The position numbers and the translations under genes are program-made. A DNA stretch of 64,000 bases from Rhodoferax bucti (lineage in GTDB: Bacteria > Pseudomonadota > Gammaproteobacteria > Burkholderiales > Burkholderiaceae_C): contig NZ_VAHD01000001.1 in the NCBI RefSeq assembly GCF_005876985.1, positions 186,001 through 250,000 on the forward strand, read 5' to 3'. Below the pieces are notes generated by a model. The model was not told the origin of the DNA, searched no databases, and saw only the letters and a list, made by a program, of their open reading frames with translations. Of this stretch, positions 33,656-42,419 are shown one piece after another. The stretch's first letter is position 1; each line of letters starts with the position of its first letter.

Positions 33656-33695
33656 GTTCAATGGCATCGCAACGCGGTTTGCGATGCCATTGAAC
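33656..33695 (+). terminator. Perfect 17-bp hairpin between nrdA and nrdB
   Basis: GTTCAATGGCATCGCAA at 33656-33672 and its exact inverse complement at 33679-33695 enclose CGCGGT. It begins right after the nrdA stop codon. There is no T-run behind it, so it is more likely an RNA-stabilising or attenuating stem than a full terminator. It could set the NrdA to NrdB ratio. Confidence 0.8.
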
Positions 33696-33774
33696 AACAC
33701 AAATTTTCAGTGAATTGCACGATTGCTTTTCAATTCAATTCACTGCTCACATAATCTGCCAATTGGAATCATCT

Positions 33775-34914
33775 ATGTTGTCCTGGGACGAAGAAGTTAC
33801 GCCCGCATCGCCGTTGAATTACGCTCCTGCCCCCTCTGGCAATAGCGTGGTGTCGCAACCGTCAATGCCTCCTGCATCCAGCACCCCGGCTGCAGGCAAA
33901 CGCGTCAACGCCTCTGACAAGCGCATCATCAACGGCCAAACCGATGTGAACCAGCTTGTGCCATTTAAGTACAAGTGGGCTTGGGAGAAATACCTCGCAA
34001 CCTGCGCCAATCACTGGATGCCCCAAGAGGTCAACATGACGCGTGACATCGCGCTATGGAAAGACCCGAACGGCCTGACGGAAGATGAGCGTCGCATTGT
34101 CAAACGCAACCTCGGTTTTTTTGTCACCGCAGATTCCTTGGCTGCCAACAACATCGTGTTGGGCACGTACCGCCACATCACTGCGCCGGAATGCCGCCAG
34201 TTTTTATTGCGCCAAGCATTTGAAGAAGCGATCCATACCCACGCTTACCAGTACATTGTGGAATCCTTGGGTCTGGACGAGAGTGAGATCTTCAACGCCT
34301 ACAACGAAGTCCAATCCATCCGCGATAAAGATGAATTTCTGATTCCATTCATCGAAGCCATCATGGACCCCAACTTCCATACCGGCACGCAAGCTACTGA
34401 TCAGACATTGCTGAAATCACTGATTGTGTTTGCATGCTTGATGGAGGGCTTGTTCTTTTACGTGGGCTTCACCCAAATCCTCGCCTTGGGTCGCCAGAAC
34501 AAGATGACAGGCGCTGCCGAGCAGTACCAATACATCCTGCGCGATGAGTCCATGCACTGCAACTTCGGCATCGACCTGATCAACCAGCTCAAGCTGGAAA
34601 ACCCCCACCTTTGGACTGCCGAGTTCAAAGCCGAAATCAAAGGCTTGTTTGAAAAAGCCGTAGAGCTGGAATACCGCTATGCCGAAGACACCATGCCGCG
34701 CGGCGTGCTGGGCATGAATGCATCCATGTTCAAAGGGTACTTGCGCTACATCGCCAACCGCCGTGCAACGCAAATCGGCCTAGAAGCGCTCTTCCCGAAT
34801 GAAGAAAATCCCTTCCCGTGGATGAGCGAAATGATTGACTTGAAGAAGGAACGTAACTTCTTCGAAACCCGTGTTATCGAGTACCAGTCCGGCGGCGCGC
34901 TGTCCTGGGATTAA
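33775..34914 (+). CDS. nrdB: Ribonucleoside-diphosphate reductase beta subunit (class Ia)
   Basis: NrdB holds the diiron-tyrosyl radical needed by NrdA. The 379-residue protein has the ligand pattern [12 protein letters not shown], where E-x-x-H-x-x-x-Y reproduces the E115/H118/Y122 arrangement of E. coli NrdB; DIALWKDP supplies the first aspartate, EGLFFYVGF the next glutamate, and [12 protein letters not shown] the final Glu and His. The C-terminus is the usual acidic, NrdA-binding type ending [10 protein letters not shown]. The ATG at 33775 (MLSWDEEV) is the family-like start. It is co-transcribed with nrdA unless the hairpin stops RNA polymerase. Confidence 0.97.
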   Translation: MLSWDEEVTPASPLNYAPAPSGNSVVSQPSMPPASSTPAAGKRVNASDKRIINGQTDVNQLVPFKYKWAWEKYLATCANHWMPQEVNMTRDIALWKDPNGLTEDERRIVKRNLGFFVTADSLAANNIVLGTYRHITAPECRQFLLRQAFEEAIHTHAYQYIVESLGLDESEIFNAYNEVQSIRDKDEFLIPFIEAIMDPNFHTGTQATDQTLLKSLIVFACLMEGLFFYVGFTQILALGRQNKMTGAAEQYQYILRDESMHCNFGIDLINQLKLENPHLWTAEFKAEIKGLFEKAVELEYRYAEDTMPRGVLGMNASMFKGYLRYIANRRATQIGLEALFPNEENPFPWMSEMIDLKKERNFFETRVIEYQSGGALSWD

Positions 34915-34991
34915 TTTACTCGACATGCGGTTCCAGTTTTCGCCCCCATTGAGTCGCTGCTCCGTCAGCGACATGGGTGTGCGACACCGAG

Positions 34992-35056
34992 TTCATGCCA
35001 CTGGGACAGCGCCCAGTGGCATGAATCACTTTCTGCCAGATACGCAGCAGAAAGTG
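34992..35056 (+). terminator. Two consecutive hairpins downstream of nrdB
   Basis: TTCATGCCACTGGG (34992-35005) pairs perfectly with CCCAGTGGCATGAA (35012-35025), and CACTTTCTGC (35027-35036) pairs with GCAGAAAGTG (35047-35056), followed by CTCTTTGT. They may end nrdAB mRNA or shape the leader of the histone-like gene. U-tracts are weak. Confidence 0.6.
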
Positions 35057-35085
35057 CTCTTTGTACCTTGATCAAGGAGAACATG

Positions 35086-35565
35086 ATGGCAACTGCAAAA
35101 AAACCGGCCGCTAAGAAGGCCGCTCCCGCTAAAAAAACTGAACCCGCAAAGAAAGCGGTCGTCGCGAAAAAAGTAGCTCCTGCTAAAAAAGCCGCTGCAC
35201 CCGCCAAGAAAGCCGTAGCCGCCAAGAAGGCAGCTCCCGCGAAAAAAGCGGTCGTCGCGAAAAAAGCAGCTCCTGTTAAAAAAGCCGCTGCACCCGCCAA
35301 AAAAGCCGTAGCCGCCAAGAAGGCAGCTCCCGCTAAAAAAGCGGTCGTCGCGAAAAAAGCAGCTCCTGTTAAAAAAGCCGCTGCACCCGCCAAGAAAGCC
35401 GTAGTCGCCAAGAAGGCAGCTCCCGCTAAAAAAGCGGCTGCCCCTGCTAAAAAGCCCGTAGCAGCCAAGAAGGCAGCTCCTGCGAAAAAGCCGGCCGCGC
35501 CTTCAGCACAGACCACACTGAATCCCCAGGCTGCATGGCCGTTCCCCACCTCCAGCAAGCCCTAA
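35086..35565 (+). CDS. Histone H1-like (AlgP/H1-like) DNA-binding protein
   Basis: This 159-residue protein is almost wholly built of Lys, Ala and Pro in tandem KKAAPAKKA-type units (about residues 5-140), like AlgP or the eukaryotic histone H1 tail, followed by a short neutral end SAQTTLNPQAAWPFPTSSKP. It is expected to be an unfolded, strongly basic nucleoid protein. Two close repeats of about 100 bases (35160-35270 and 35260-35400) show tandem duplication at the DNA level, so length may vary between strains. AAGGAG at 35074-35079 favours the ATG at 35086 over 35083. A bidirectional terminator follows. Confidence 0.85.
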   Translation: MATAKKPAAKKAAPAKKTEPAKKAVVAKKVAPAKKAAAPAKKAVAAKKAAPAKKAVVAKKAAPVKKAAAPAKKAVAAKKAAPAKKAVVAKKAAPVKKAAAPAKKAVVAKKAAPAKKAAAPAKKPVAAKKAAPAKKPAAPSAQTTLNPQAAWPFPTSSKP

Positions 35566-35585
35566 AAGGGCCGCTGGTAGGCATC

Positions 35586-35617
35586 AAAGCCCGGAGCCTC
35601 AGGCCCGGGCTTTTTTA
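35586..35617. terminator. Bidirectional terminator between the histone-like gene and the DUF3426 gene
   Basis: AAAGCCCGG pairs with CCGGGCTTT around a 10-base loop, followed by TTTTTT. It sits between convergent genes and could serve both strands. Confidence 0.88.
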
Positions 35618-35626
35618 TTGCATCTA

Positions 35627-36676
35627 TCAAGGGTAGAAGGCGAGCAGCCGGTAGCCAGACACCCGCTCGGAAGAGCTTCCTGTTTTAACCGCGATCGGCA
35701 ATACCGCAGCGAACTCGGCTCCGGCAGCCAAAGTTGCATCGGAAAAACCGGCCTCCTTGGCGGCGAACACACGACGAACCAAGCTTTGGTCTTGCATGTC
35801 CGTCAAGGTCAATTCGAAAGCAGGGGGCGCCAAGGCAACCGGACCGGTGTTTTTGATCGCTACATGGAGTCGGTAGACATCGGTACGTACTTTGGTGAAC
35901 GATGAACTATCAATTACCACGGCCTCAATGTTGCGCAAGGGGCTGACGGTGCAAGACAACCACTCACACATTTGCAGCAACGCTGGGCGGCTAGCGGGCT
36001 CAATGGCTGCCAACCGGTCTCGTTCATGCAACGCGATTTGCAGCAACAACCCCGTCAAGGCCAATAAGGCCCCCACCGCCAACACAACGCGAATACTGGT
36101 GCGCTGCCATACCGTGCTGCCGCGCGCATTGCGCATGAACGATAAATGCGCCGAATCTGCCTGCGCATCCCGCAGCGGAGCCTCCGTTTGCACATAGCGA
36201 GGCACGGCTGCAGACGCATCCAAAGCTGGGTCCTGCGCCAAGCCTTCATCACCGGGGGAAATTGCACCTAATTCATCGGCAGTGCCATGCACCAGCGCAG
36301 CAGGGCTTTGGGATAAAAAATCGTCCGGGGCATCAAGCGCAGCTTCGGGCTTCGGCTCTCGCTCCACTTCGGCCTCGGGAGCTCCCACGGGTGATTCGAA
36401 CGACTGTTCTAAAGGAGCTGAGCTCAAGGCAGGCTGCTCATCTTCCGCAAACTTCAGGGAAGCGGCCCAGGCGGGGTCCGGGCTGGTAATGGCAACGTGG
36501 GGAGAAGGGGGGGCCTCCGAGACAAGCGCTGGTTGAGGCTCTGAAAAAAGATGGACGTTGGCGTCGAAAACCTCGTCACACTGCCCGCAACGCACCCAAC
36601 CGTCGGAGATACGCAATTGGTCCGGCACGACCTTGAACATCGTGGAACATGCCGGGCATTGGGTAATCAGGCTCAT
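35627..36676 (-). CDS. Zinc-ribbon and DUF3426 membrane protein
   Basis: This 349-residue protein begins with an MJ0042-type zinc ribbon: CPACSTMF and VRCGQCDEVFDA (two CxxC pairs) in residues 8-40. Then comes a long acidic, Pro/Ala/Glu-rich segment to about 180, one membrane helix (VVLAVGALLALTGLLLQIAL, about 200-220) and a DUF3426 domain containing FELTLTDMQDQSLVRRVFAA, probably periplasmic. Family function is unknown. It is the last gene after prmA in a minus-strand run accB-accC-prmA-this gene. Confidence 0.85.
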   Translation of the reverse strand: MSLITQCPACSTMFKVVPDQLRISDGWVRCGQCDEVFDANVHLFSEPQPALVSEAPPSPHVAITSPDPAWAASLKFAEDEQPALSSAPLEQSFESPVGAPEAEVEREPKPEAALDAPDDFLSQSPAALVHGTADELGAISPGDEGLAQDPALDASAAVPRYVQTEAPLRDAQADSAHLSFMRNARGSTVWQRTSIRVVLAVGALLALTGLLLQIALHERDRLAAIEPASRPALLQMCEWLSCTVSPLRNIEAVVIDSSSFTKVRTDVYRLHVAIKNTGPVALAPPAFELTLTDMQDQSLVRRVFAAKEAGFSDATLAAGAEFAAVLPIAVKTGSSSERVSGYRLLAFYP

Positions 36677-36709
36677 GGCGTCACATTGTAGTGGGCGCCA
36701 TCCTATGCT

Positions 36710-37588
36710 TCAGACCGTGGCCGTCATCAAAATCCAACCGTCTTCCGTGTCCGCCACAGACAACTTGCAATAAGGTGCGTAGGCGGCGGTGAGCTCCTCC
36801 GCCTGCCGCGCCAAAATACCCGCCAGCACCAGGTGCCCGCCGGCTTTCACATGCGCGCACAGTAGCGGCGCCAGTACCTTCAACGGGGTGGCCAAAATGT
36901 TGGCCAAGACCACATCAAAAGCGCCTTGCGCAGCCTCTGGCAGGCCGGCCACCAAGGTCACGTGGTTGGCCTCGGCATTCAGCACGGTGGAATCCACAGC
37001 CGCTTGGTCAATGTCCACCGCGATCACTTCCGTTGCACCGAACTTGGCAGCACCAATAGCCAATATGCCGGAGCCACAACCATAGTCCAACACCCGGCCA
37101 GGGCCGCCATTGCGGGCAATCCAGCGCAAGCACATGCGTGTGGTGGGGTGCGTGCCCGTACCGAATGCCAAACCGGGATCCAAGCGGATCACTTCCTTGG
37201 CCTGGGCAGGCGGCTCGTGCCAAGTCGGCACGATCCAGAACTCGGGGGTAATTTCCACTGGCGCAAACTGGGACTGGGTCAAACGCACCCAGTCCTGGTC
37301 TTCCAACACCTCAACGCCCAGAATGCGGCAGCCTTCAAAGAAGTCTTGCGCAGCCAACAATTGGGCGGCCTCGTCGGCTTGGGCACGTTCGGCAAACAAA
37401 GCGATCACCCGCGAACGCTGCCAGCCGTCTTTGGGCGGCGGCATACCGGGCTCGCCAAACAAGGCTTGCTCGGCGTCCGTTTGGGCATCGGCATCTTCCA
37501 CACTGACACTGAGTGCGTCCAACGCGTCCAGCGCATCGCTCAGGTTCTCGACCCGGTCTTCGGGACACATCAAACGCAATTCAAACAT
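36710..37588 (-). CDS. prmA: Ribosomal protein L11 methyltransferase PrmA
   Basis: PrmA trimethylates lysines and the N-terminus of ribosomal protein L11. The 292-residue protein has an N-terminal L11-recognition domain (MFELRLMCPED...) and a class I SAM-methyltransferase domain with LDYGCGSGILAIGAAKFGA, VDIDQAAVD and VVLANILATPL, preceded by AFGTGTHPTTRMCL. The ATG at 37588 (MFELRL) matches the family; the upstream ORF extension is discarded. It starts eight bases after the accC stop, consistent with an accBC-prmA operon. Confidence 0.96.
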   Translation of the reverse strand: MFELRLMCPEDRVENLSDALDALDALSVSVEDADAQTDAEQALFGEPGMPPPKDGWQRSRVIALFAERAQADEAAQLLAAQDFFEGCRILGVEVLEDQDWVRLTQSQFAPVEITPEFWIVPTWHEPPAQAKEVIRLDPGLAFGTGTHPTTRMCLRWIARNGGPGRVLDYGCGSGILAIGAAKFGATEVIAVDIDQAAVDSTVLNAEANHVTLVAGLPEAAQGAFDVVLANILATPLKVLAPLLCAHVKAGGHLVLAGILARQAEELTAAYAPYCKLSVADTEDGWILMTATV

Positions 37589-37596
37589 GCAAGGCC

Positions 37597-38946
37597 TTAT
37601 CGCTTGTGTTGTTCCAGCCAATGCTCCAGGTAGTGGATATTGGTTCCACCATCCATGAACTTGGCATCCACCATCAACTCGCGGTGCAGGGGAATGTTGG
37701 TGCTGATACCTTCCACCACCGTCTCCGCCAAAGCGGTACGCATACGGGCCATGGCCTGCTCGCGGGTGTCACCGTGCACAATGATCTTGCCGACCATCGA
37801 GTCGTAGTTCGGCGGCACAAAGTAGTTGGTGTAAATGTGCGAGTCCACGCGCACGCCCGGTCCACCTGGGGCGTGCCACATGGTGACGCGACCAGGCGAT
37901 GGAATGAACTTGTACGGATCTTCCGCATTCACCCGGCACTCGATCGCGTGGCCACGCACTTCGATCTGGCGCTGGGTAAAGGGCAGCTTCTCGCCTGCTG
38001 CCACCATGATTTGAGTTTTGACAATGTCAATGCCGGTCACCATCTCGGTCACCGGGTGCTCCACCTGCACGCGGGTGTTCATTTCAATAAAGTAGAACTC
38101 GCCGTCTTCGTACAAGAATTCGAAGGTACCCGCACCGCGGTAACCAATCTTCTTGCAGGCTGCCACGCAACGCTCGCCAATGCGTTCAATCAACTTGCGG
38201 TTGATGCCCGGCGCAGGCGACTCTTCCAGCACCTTCTGGTGGCGGCGCTGCATGGAGCAATCGCGCTCACCCAGATACACCGCATTCTTGTGCTTGTCGG
38301 CGAGGATCTGGATTTCAATGTGCCGCGGGTTCTGGAGAAACTTCTCCATGTACACCGCAGGATTGTTGAAAGCAGCGCCGGCTTCGGCCTTGGTCATGGC
38401 CACGGCATTCACCAATGCTGCCTCGGTGTGCACCACGCGCATGCCGCGACCGCCGCCACCGCCGGCCGCCTTGATGATGACCGGGTAGCCAATGGACTTG
38501 GCAATGCGCTTCATAGCCACCGGATCATCGGGCAACTCACCCTCCGAGCCGGGCACACAAGGCACACCGGCGCGAATCATGGCCTGCTTGGCCGACACCT
38601 TGTCACCCATGATGCGGATGGACTCAGGGGTAGGGCCGATGAACTGGAAGCCGCTCTTCTCCACGCGCTCGGCGAAGTCGGCGTTTTCGCTCAAAAACCC
38701 GTAACCGGGGTGAATCGCTTCTGCATCAGTTACCTCTGCGGCCGAAATAATGGCCGGCATATTGAGGTAGCTCTGCCCCGAGGGAGCGGGCCCGATGCAC
38801 ACGGCCTCCTCCGCCAGCTTCACATACTTGGCTTCGCGGTCGGCTTCGGAATAGACCATGACGGCCTTGATACCCAACTCGCGGCAGGCGCGCTGGATAC
38901 GCAGCGCAATCTCGCCCCGATTGGCAACCAGAATTTTTTTGAACAT
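37597..38946 (-). CDS. accC: Biotin carboxylase AccC
   Basis: AccC is the ATP-dependent biotin carboxylase of acetyl-CoA carboxylase, making carboxybiotin on AccB for fatty acid synthesis. The 449-residue protein is full length, with [17 protein letters not shown] at the start, the glycine-rich ATP loop [14 protein letters not shown], the biotin/bicarbonate region [20 protein letters not shown], and the C-terminal half ECRVNAEDP. It starts 12 bases after accB. Confidence 0.98.
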   Translation of the reverse strand: MFKKILVANRGEIALRIQRACRELGIKAVMVYSEADREAKYVKLAEEAVCIGPAPSGQSYLNMPAIISAAEVTDAEAIHPGYGFLSENADFAERVEKSGFQFIGPTPESIRIMGDKVSAKQAMIRAGVPCVPGSEGELPDDPVAMKRIAKSIGYPVIIKAAGGGGGRGMRVVHTEAALVNAVAMTKAEAGAAFNNPAVYMEKFLQNPRHIEIQILADKHKNAVYLGERDCSMQRRHQKVLEESPAPGINRKLIERIGERCVAACKKIGYRGAGTFEFLYEDGEFYFIEMNTRVQVEHPVTEMVTGIDIVKTQIMVAAGEKLPFTQRQIEVRGHAIECRVNAEDPYKFIPSPGRVTMWHAPGGPGVRVDSHIYTNYFVPPNYDSMVGKIIVHGDTREQAMARMRTALAETVVEGISTNIPLHRELMVDAKFMDGGTNIHYLEHWLEQHKR

Positions 38947-38958
38947 GGGTGCTGCGTC

Positions 38959-39417
38959 TTATTCGATGATGAACAGGGGTTGGCCGTATTCCACAGCCTG
39001 GCCGTTCTCACTCAGAATTTGCGTCACCGTGCCGGACTTGTCGGCTTCGATCTCGTTGAGGATCTTCATCGCTTCAATGATGCAGATGGTCTCGCCTTCC
39101 TTGATGGAGTCACCAATTTCCACAAACGCCTTGGCGCCAGGGGCCGAGGAGCGGTAGAACGTACCCACCATCGGGGACTTCACGGTATGACCGGTTGCGA
39201 CGGCTGGCTCAGCCGCCACCGGCGCGGAGGGAGCCGCTGGCGCTGCGGCGGGAGCGGCGACAGGCGCTGCATACACCGGAGCGGGCGCATAGCCCTGAAC
39301 CACTGCACCACCACCCTTGACGATACGAACCTTACCTTCGGCTTCGGTAATTTCCAGCTCCGACACATTGGAATCAGACACCAGATCGATCAGGGTTTTG
39401 AGTTTGCGTAAATCCAT
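38959..39417 (-). CDS. accB: Biotin carboxyl carrier protein AccB
   Basis: AccB is the carrier whose biotinyl-lysine shuttles carboxyl groups. The 152-residue protein has the N-terminal dimer segment [16 protein letters not shown], a Pro/Ala-rich hinge (about 43-75) and the biotinyl domain with EAMKI, biotin lysine K118, in place of the usual EAMKM; a change at this position is tolerated by some homologues. The ATG at 39417 is chosen because the MDLRKLK start is conserved. Confidence 0.97.
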   Translation of the reverse strand: MDLRKLKTLIDLVSDSNVSELEITEAEGKVRIVKGGGAVVQGYAPAPVYAAPVAAPAAAPAAPSAPVAAEPAVATGHTVKSPMVGTFYRSSAPGAKAFVEIGDSIKEGETICIIEAMKILNEIEADKSGTVTQILSENGQAVEYGQPLFIIE

Positions 39418-39524
39418 GGAATCTCCAACAACCGACATTAGTAAAGCGGCGAATTTACAGCAAATCGCCGCCAAAAAACCATATCTCCACCCAAAAGAAG
39501 GGAAAAGACCGGAAAAATGTCTAA

Positions 39525-39575
39525 ATAAAATCGCCCCGAAGGGGCTTGGGACAGTGGATTCAGGGCGAATCCACT
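39525..39575 (-). terminator. Two tandem hairpins ending the tlpA transcript
   Basis: On the minus strand AGTGGATTC/GAATCCACT (39553-39575) is followed by GCCCC-TTC-GGGGC (39533-39545) and then an AT-rich tail with TTTTATTT. It separates tlpA from the accBC operon. Confidence 0.8.
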
Positions 39576-39587
39576 AGGTGAACACCT

Positions 39588-40145
39588 CTATTTTACCGCA
39601 GCCCACGCGGCGAGATCCGCAGGCGTCACCCGGCCCATCTTGCGCTGGGCCACAGAGCCGTCTGAGGCAATCAACACCGAGAACGGCAGCCCGCCCGTGA
39701 GATTGCCCAACGCGCGCCCCAGGTCAGCACCCGACAAGCCCGCCATCGCCACCGGAAAACTCAGCGGCAGCTTTTGGAGAAACGGCAGCACCGCCTCTTT
39801 GCGGTCAATCGCCAGCCCCAATATCTGCACGCCACGGCCGCCCTGCTCTTTGAAAAAACCCTCCAAAAGCGGAAGCTCATCCACACATGGAGGGCACCAG
39901 GTGGCCCAGAAGTTCACCAGCACAGGCCGCCCTTTGAAGCGGGCCATGGCCAAAGTAGTGTCTTGAGGCGTTTGCCACTCTTGCGCCCAAAAGCCCGGCA
40001 CAGGATCGGCCGCCACAGCGGAGTCATTGGCATGGCGCAGCGACAGACCCAGCCCGGCAGCCCCCGCCAAACCGGCCGCAACACCCCACAACACGGTACG
40101 CCGGCGCGAGGATGGGGCTCGCGTCAAATTTTCACTATCTGCCAT
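39588..40145 (-). CDS. TlpA-family thioredoxin-like protein
   Basis: This 185-residue protein has an N-terminal membrane anchor or signal (about residues 20-38, GVAAGLAGAAGLGLSL, after a positively charged SSRRR) and a thioredoxin-fold domain with redox motif WATWCPPC and VNFW before it. It is a periplasmic or membrane-anchored disulfide reductase, as in cytochrome c maturation or oxidative stress, though a specific partner is not evident. The ATG at 40145 has GGGGA upstream. The start overlaps the end of the next upstream gene by 11 bases. Confidence 0.88.
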   Translation of the reverse strand: MADSENLTRAPSSRRRTVLWGVAAGLAGAAGLGLSLRHANDSAVAADPVPGFWAQEWQTPQDTTLAMARFKGRPVLVNFWATWCPPCVDELPLLEGFFKEQGGRGVQILGLAIDRKEAVLPFLQKLPLSFPVAMAGLSGADLGRALGNLTGGLPFSVLIASDGSVAQRKMGRVTPADLAAWAAVK

Positions 40146-40731
40146 GAACATCCCCCAACAGCTTTTGAACTGCCGCCAAATTACCTCTCGGCGCCCTGCC
40201 CTTGCTATCCGGCTGCAAGGCACCTCGCACATCATCCAAGTCGTTGATGAGCAGGTGCACTCCGACCTGCTCGCCCAAAGGCACACACAGAGCGTGAATG
40301 CTCAAAGAGTCCACCATGTCGCCATGCAAACCAGGCACGGAGCGCACCTCGAAGCGCACGCCCTTGTCAATCAAACTGATCTCCGCCGATTTGGGATCAT
40401 CACAAAACAACTGCAGATAAATATCCGACCGCCGGGTGGCCGTGCCGCGCCACACTGCACCGCCCAAGTGAGGGCGAAACGCCTCCAGTCGCTGCATCCA
40501 CTGCACCGCCAACTCCCGCAGGGCCTGCAACTCCTCCGCCTGGCTCTCGGCGCAGAAGATGGCGATGTACTCCTCCACCGCGGCCTCCACCTGGTCGTTG
40601 TCCGGCAAGGCCGAGCGTGACGACACGCCCAGTTGTTTGACTGCGCGACGCTTGGCCGGACCGTATTCCAGCCCCTCCTCCACCACCAAGCGGGCGGCGG
40701 TGGCGGCGATTTCTTCTTTCAAATCATCCAT
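40135..40731 (-). CDS. Conserved hypothetical protein
   Basis: This 198-residue soluble protein starts at the ATG at 40731 (MDDLKEEIAATAARLVVEEGLEYG...). It is helical in its first half (LVVEEGLEYGPAKRRAVKQLG) and has an alpha/beta second half (DIYLQLFCDDPKSAEISLIDKGVRFEV). It is divergent from mpl and overlaps the TlpA gene. I recognise no domain; similar neighbours of mpl in relatives carry unreliable names. It is a likely real gene by codon use, continuous frame and gene order, of unknown function. Confidence 0.75.
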   Translation of the reverse strand: MDDLKEEIAATAARLVVEEGLEYGPAKRRAVKQLGVSSRSALPDNDQVEAAVEEYIAIFCAESQAEELQALRELAVQWMQRLEAFRPHLGGAVWRGTATRRSDIYLQLFCDDPKSAEISLIDKGVRFEVRSVPGLHGDMVDSLSIHALCVPLGEQVGVHLLINDLDDVRGALQPDSKGRAPRGNLAAVQKLLGDVHGR

Positions 40732-40784
40732 GGAGGGATTGTGCCTGCGCAGCAAAAGCCCCTCACACCACGCGTTGCTCTTGT

Positions 40785-40837
40785 TTTGATAGCTGCTCGC
40801 GCATGATTCACGGGCGCCCAAGCCATAAAACATGCTC
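40785..40837 (+). repeat. Dispersed AGCTGCTnGCGCA repeat, copy D
   Basis: Forward degenerate copy: AGCTGCTCGCGCA at 40791-40803, then a GGGCGCCC in place of GCGCTAG. It lies in the divergent gap between the hypothetical gene and mpl. Confidence 0.6.
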
Positions 40838-40874
40838 CTATTTGCCACTGGAGGCCCCTCGTAGAATACCGGCC

Positions 40875-42368
40875 ATGCATATTCATATCTTGGGCATTTG
40901 CGGCACCTTCATGGGTGGCCTGGCCGCGCTGGCGCGTGAAGCCGGCCACAAAGTCACCGGCTGCGATGCCGGCGTTTACCCCCCCATGAGCGACCAGCTC
41001 CGGGCCTTGGGCATCGAACTCATCGAAGGCTTTGACGCCGAACAGATGGCTTTGCAGCCCGACATGTTCGTCATCGGCAACGTAGTCAGCCGCGCCCGCT
41101 TGGCAGATGGCAGCCCCAAATTCCCACTGATGGAAGCCATCTTGGACGCGGGCGCCCCCTACACCAGCGGCCCGCAATGGCTGGCCGAGCATGTGCTGCA
41201 AGGCCGCCACGTGCTGGCCGTTGCCGGCACCCACGGCAAAACCACCACCACCAGCATGTTGGCCTGGGTGCTGGAGTACGCCGGACTGCAACCCGGATTC
41301 CTGGTTGGCGGGGTCCCGCTGAATTTCGGAGTATCGGCAAGACTGGGTGGAGGGCCGTCTGTGCCCTCTGCGCAGGTCAAGGAGGAGCCCGCAAAGCGGG
41401 CGGGGGACACGGAGCAGAGGGCGCAGACGGCCCACCACCCTGCCTCCAGAGCGAAACTCTTCGTGATCGAGGCCGACGAATACGACACCGCCTTCTTCGA
41501 CAAGCGCAGCAAATTCGTGCACTACCGCCCACGCACCGCCATCCTCAACAACCTGGAATTCGACCACGCCGACATCTTTGACGACCTGGCCGCCATCGAA
41601 CGCCAGTTCCACCACCTCGTGCGCACCGTACCCGGCACCGGCCGCGTGGTCGTCAACGGGCTGGAAGAAAGCCTCACCCGCGTGCTGCACCAAGGCTGCT
41701 GGAGCGAACAACGCAGCTTCGGCGCTGCGGTGAGCGACTTTGCGGCCGTCGGCGAGCCGCACGATTTTGCGGTGCACCACCACGGGCGCGAAGTGGCCCG
41801 CGTGCAATGGAGCCTGGGCGGCGTCCATAACCAGCTCAATGCACTGGCCGCCATCGCCGCTGCCGAGCATGTGGGTGTGTCGCCTACAGTCGCAGCAGAA
41901 GCCTTGGGCCAGTTCGTGAACGTGAAGCGCCGCATGGAAGTGCGGGCCCAAGCCCCGCTGGCCGGACAGCCCGCCAGCGCGCCCGTCACGATTTACGACG
42001 ACTTTGCCCACCACCCCACCGCCATCCGCACCACCGTCAACGGCCTGCGCCGCCAAGTCGGCAAGGGGAGAATCTTGGCCGTGTTCGAGCCGCGCTCCAA
42101 CACCATGAAGCTTGGCGCCATGAAAGCTCAGCTACCCTGGAGCTTGGAAGAAGCGGACCTCGCCTTCTGCCACAGCGGAGGCTTGGGCTGGGACGCTGTA
42201 GAAGCCCTCGCCCCCATGGGTACGCGGGCCCAAGTGGGCGACAGCATTGACGCCGTGCTGGCTCAAGTAGCCGCCGCCCTGCAGCCGGGTGACCACGTGC
42301 TGTGCATGAGCAATGGCGGCTTCGGCGGCATCCACACCAAGCTGGCCAATCTGCTACAAACTTCATAG
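40875..42368 (+). CDS. mpl: UDP-N-acetylmuramate:murein tripeptide ligase Mpl
   Basis: Mpl reattaches recycled L-Ala-D-Glu-mDAP to UDP-MurNAc. The 497-residue Mur ligase has IHILGICGTFMGGLAALARE at the start, the ATP loop [48 protein letters not shown] and the C-terminal DDFAHHPTAI. Family members are about 450-460 residues; the excess comes from an in-frame palindromic insertion at about residues 158-189 (41346-41439) between NFGVSARLG and KLFVIEADEYD. The last codons (QTS and stop) fall in a dispersed repeat. The ATG is 40875. It pairs functionally with ampD at 29.7 kb. Confidence 0.95.
   Translation: MHIHILGICGTFMGGLAALAREAGHKVTGCDAGVYPPMSDQLRALGIELIEGFDAEQMALQPDMFVIGNVVSRARLADGSPKFPLMEAILDAGAPYTSGPQWLAEHVLQGRHVLAVAGTHGKTTTTSMLAWVLEYAGLQPGFLVGGVPLNFGVSARLGGGPSVPSAQVKEEPAKRAGDTEQRAQTAHHPASRAKLFVIEADEYDTAFFDKRSKFVHYRPRTAILNNLEFDHADIFDDLAAIERQFHHLVRTVPGTGRVVVNGLEESLTRVLHQGCWSEQRSFGAAVSDFAAVGEPHDFAVHHHGREVARVQWSLGGVHNQLNALAAIAAAEHVGVSPTVAAEALGQFVNVKRRMEVRAQAPLAGQPASAPVTIYDDFAHHPTAIRTTVNGLRRQVGKGRILAVFEPRSNTMKLGAMKAQLPWSLEEADLAFCHSGGLGWDAVEALAPMGTRAQVGDSIDAVLAQVAAALQPGDHVLCMSNGGFGGIHTKLANLLQTS
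41346..41439. repeat. Palindromic element inserted in frame in mpl
   Basis: Left arm 41346-41370 (GGTGGAGGGCCGTCTG...) and right arm 41415-41439 (...CAGACGGCCCACCACC) are inverse complements with two mismatches. Inside lies a second hairpin, GCCCGC-AAA-GCGGGC (41387-41401). The whole is translated as a Gly/Pro/Lys/Glu/Arg-rich linker with no counterpart in typical Mpl. Confidence 0.88.
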
Positions 42369-42410
42369 CTACTCGCGCACTATCCATCTGCGCTAGCGCC
42401 ATATTTGACC
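42352..42410 (+). repeat. Dispersed AGCTGCTnGCGCA repeat, copy E
   Basis: Forward degenerate copy: CATAGCTACTCGCGCA, then TGCGCTAGCG. Its front end carries the mpl stop codon TAG (42366-42368). Confidence 0.65.
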
Positions 42411-42419
42411 CTCCAACTT

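Noticed and set aside
37513-39411. 632-codon plus-strand ORF opposite accC/accB
   Set aside because: His-rich shadow of accC and accB with no start or family support.
40719-42056. 445-codon minus-strand ORF opposite mpl
   Set aside because: Shadow of mpl in GC-rich DNA; no family features.
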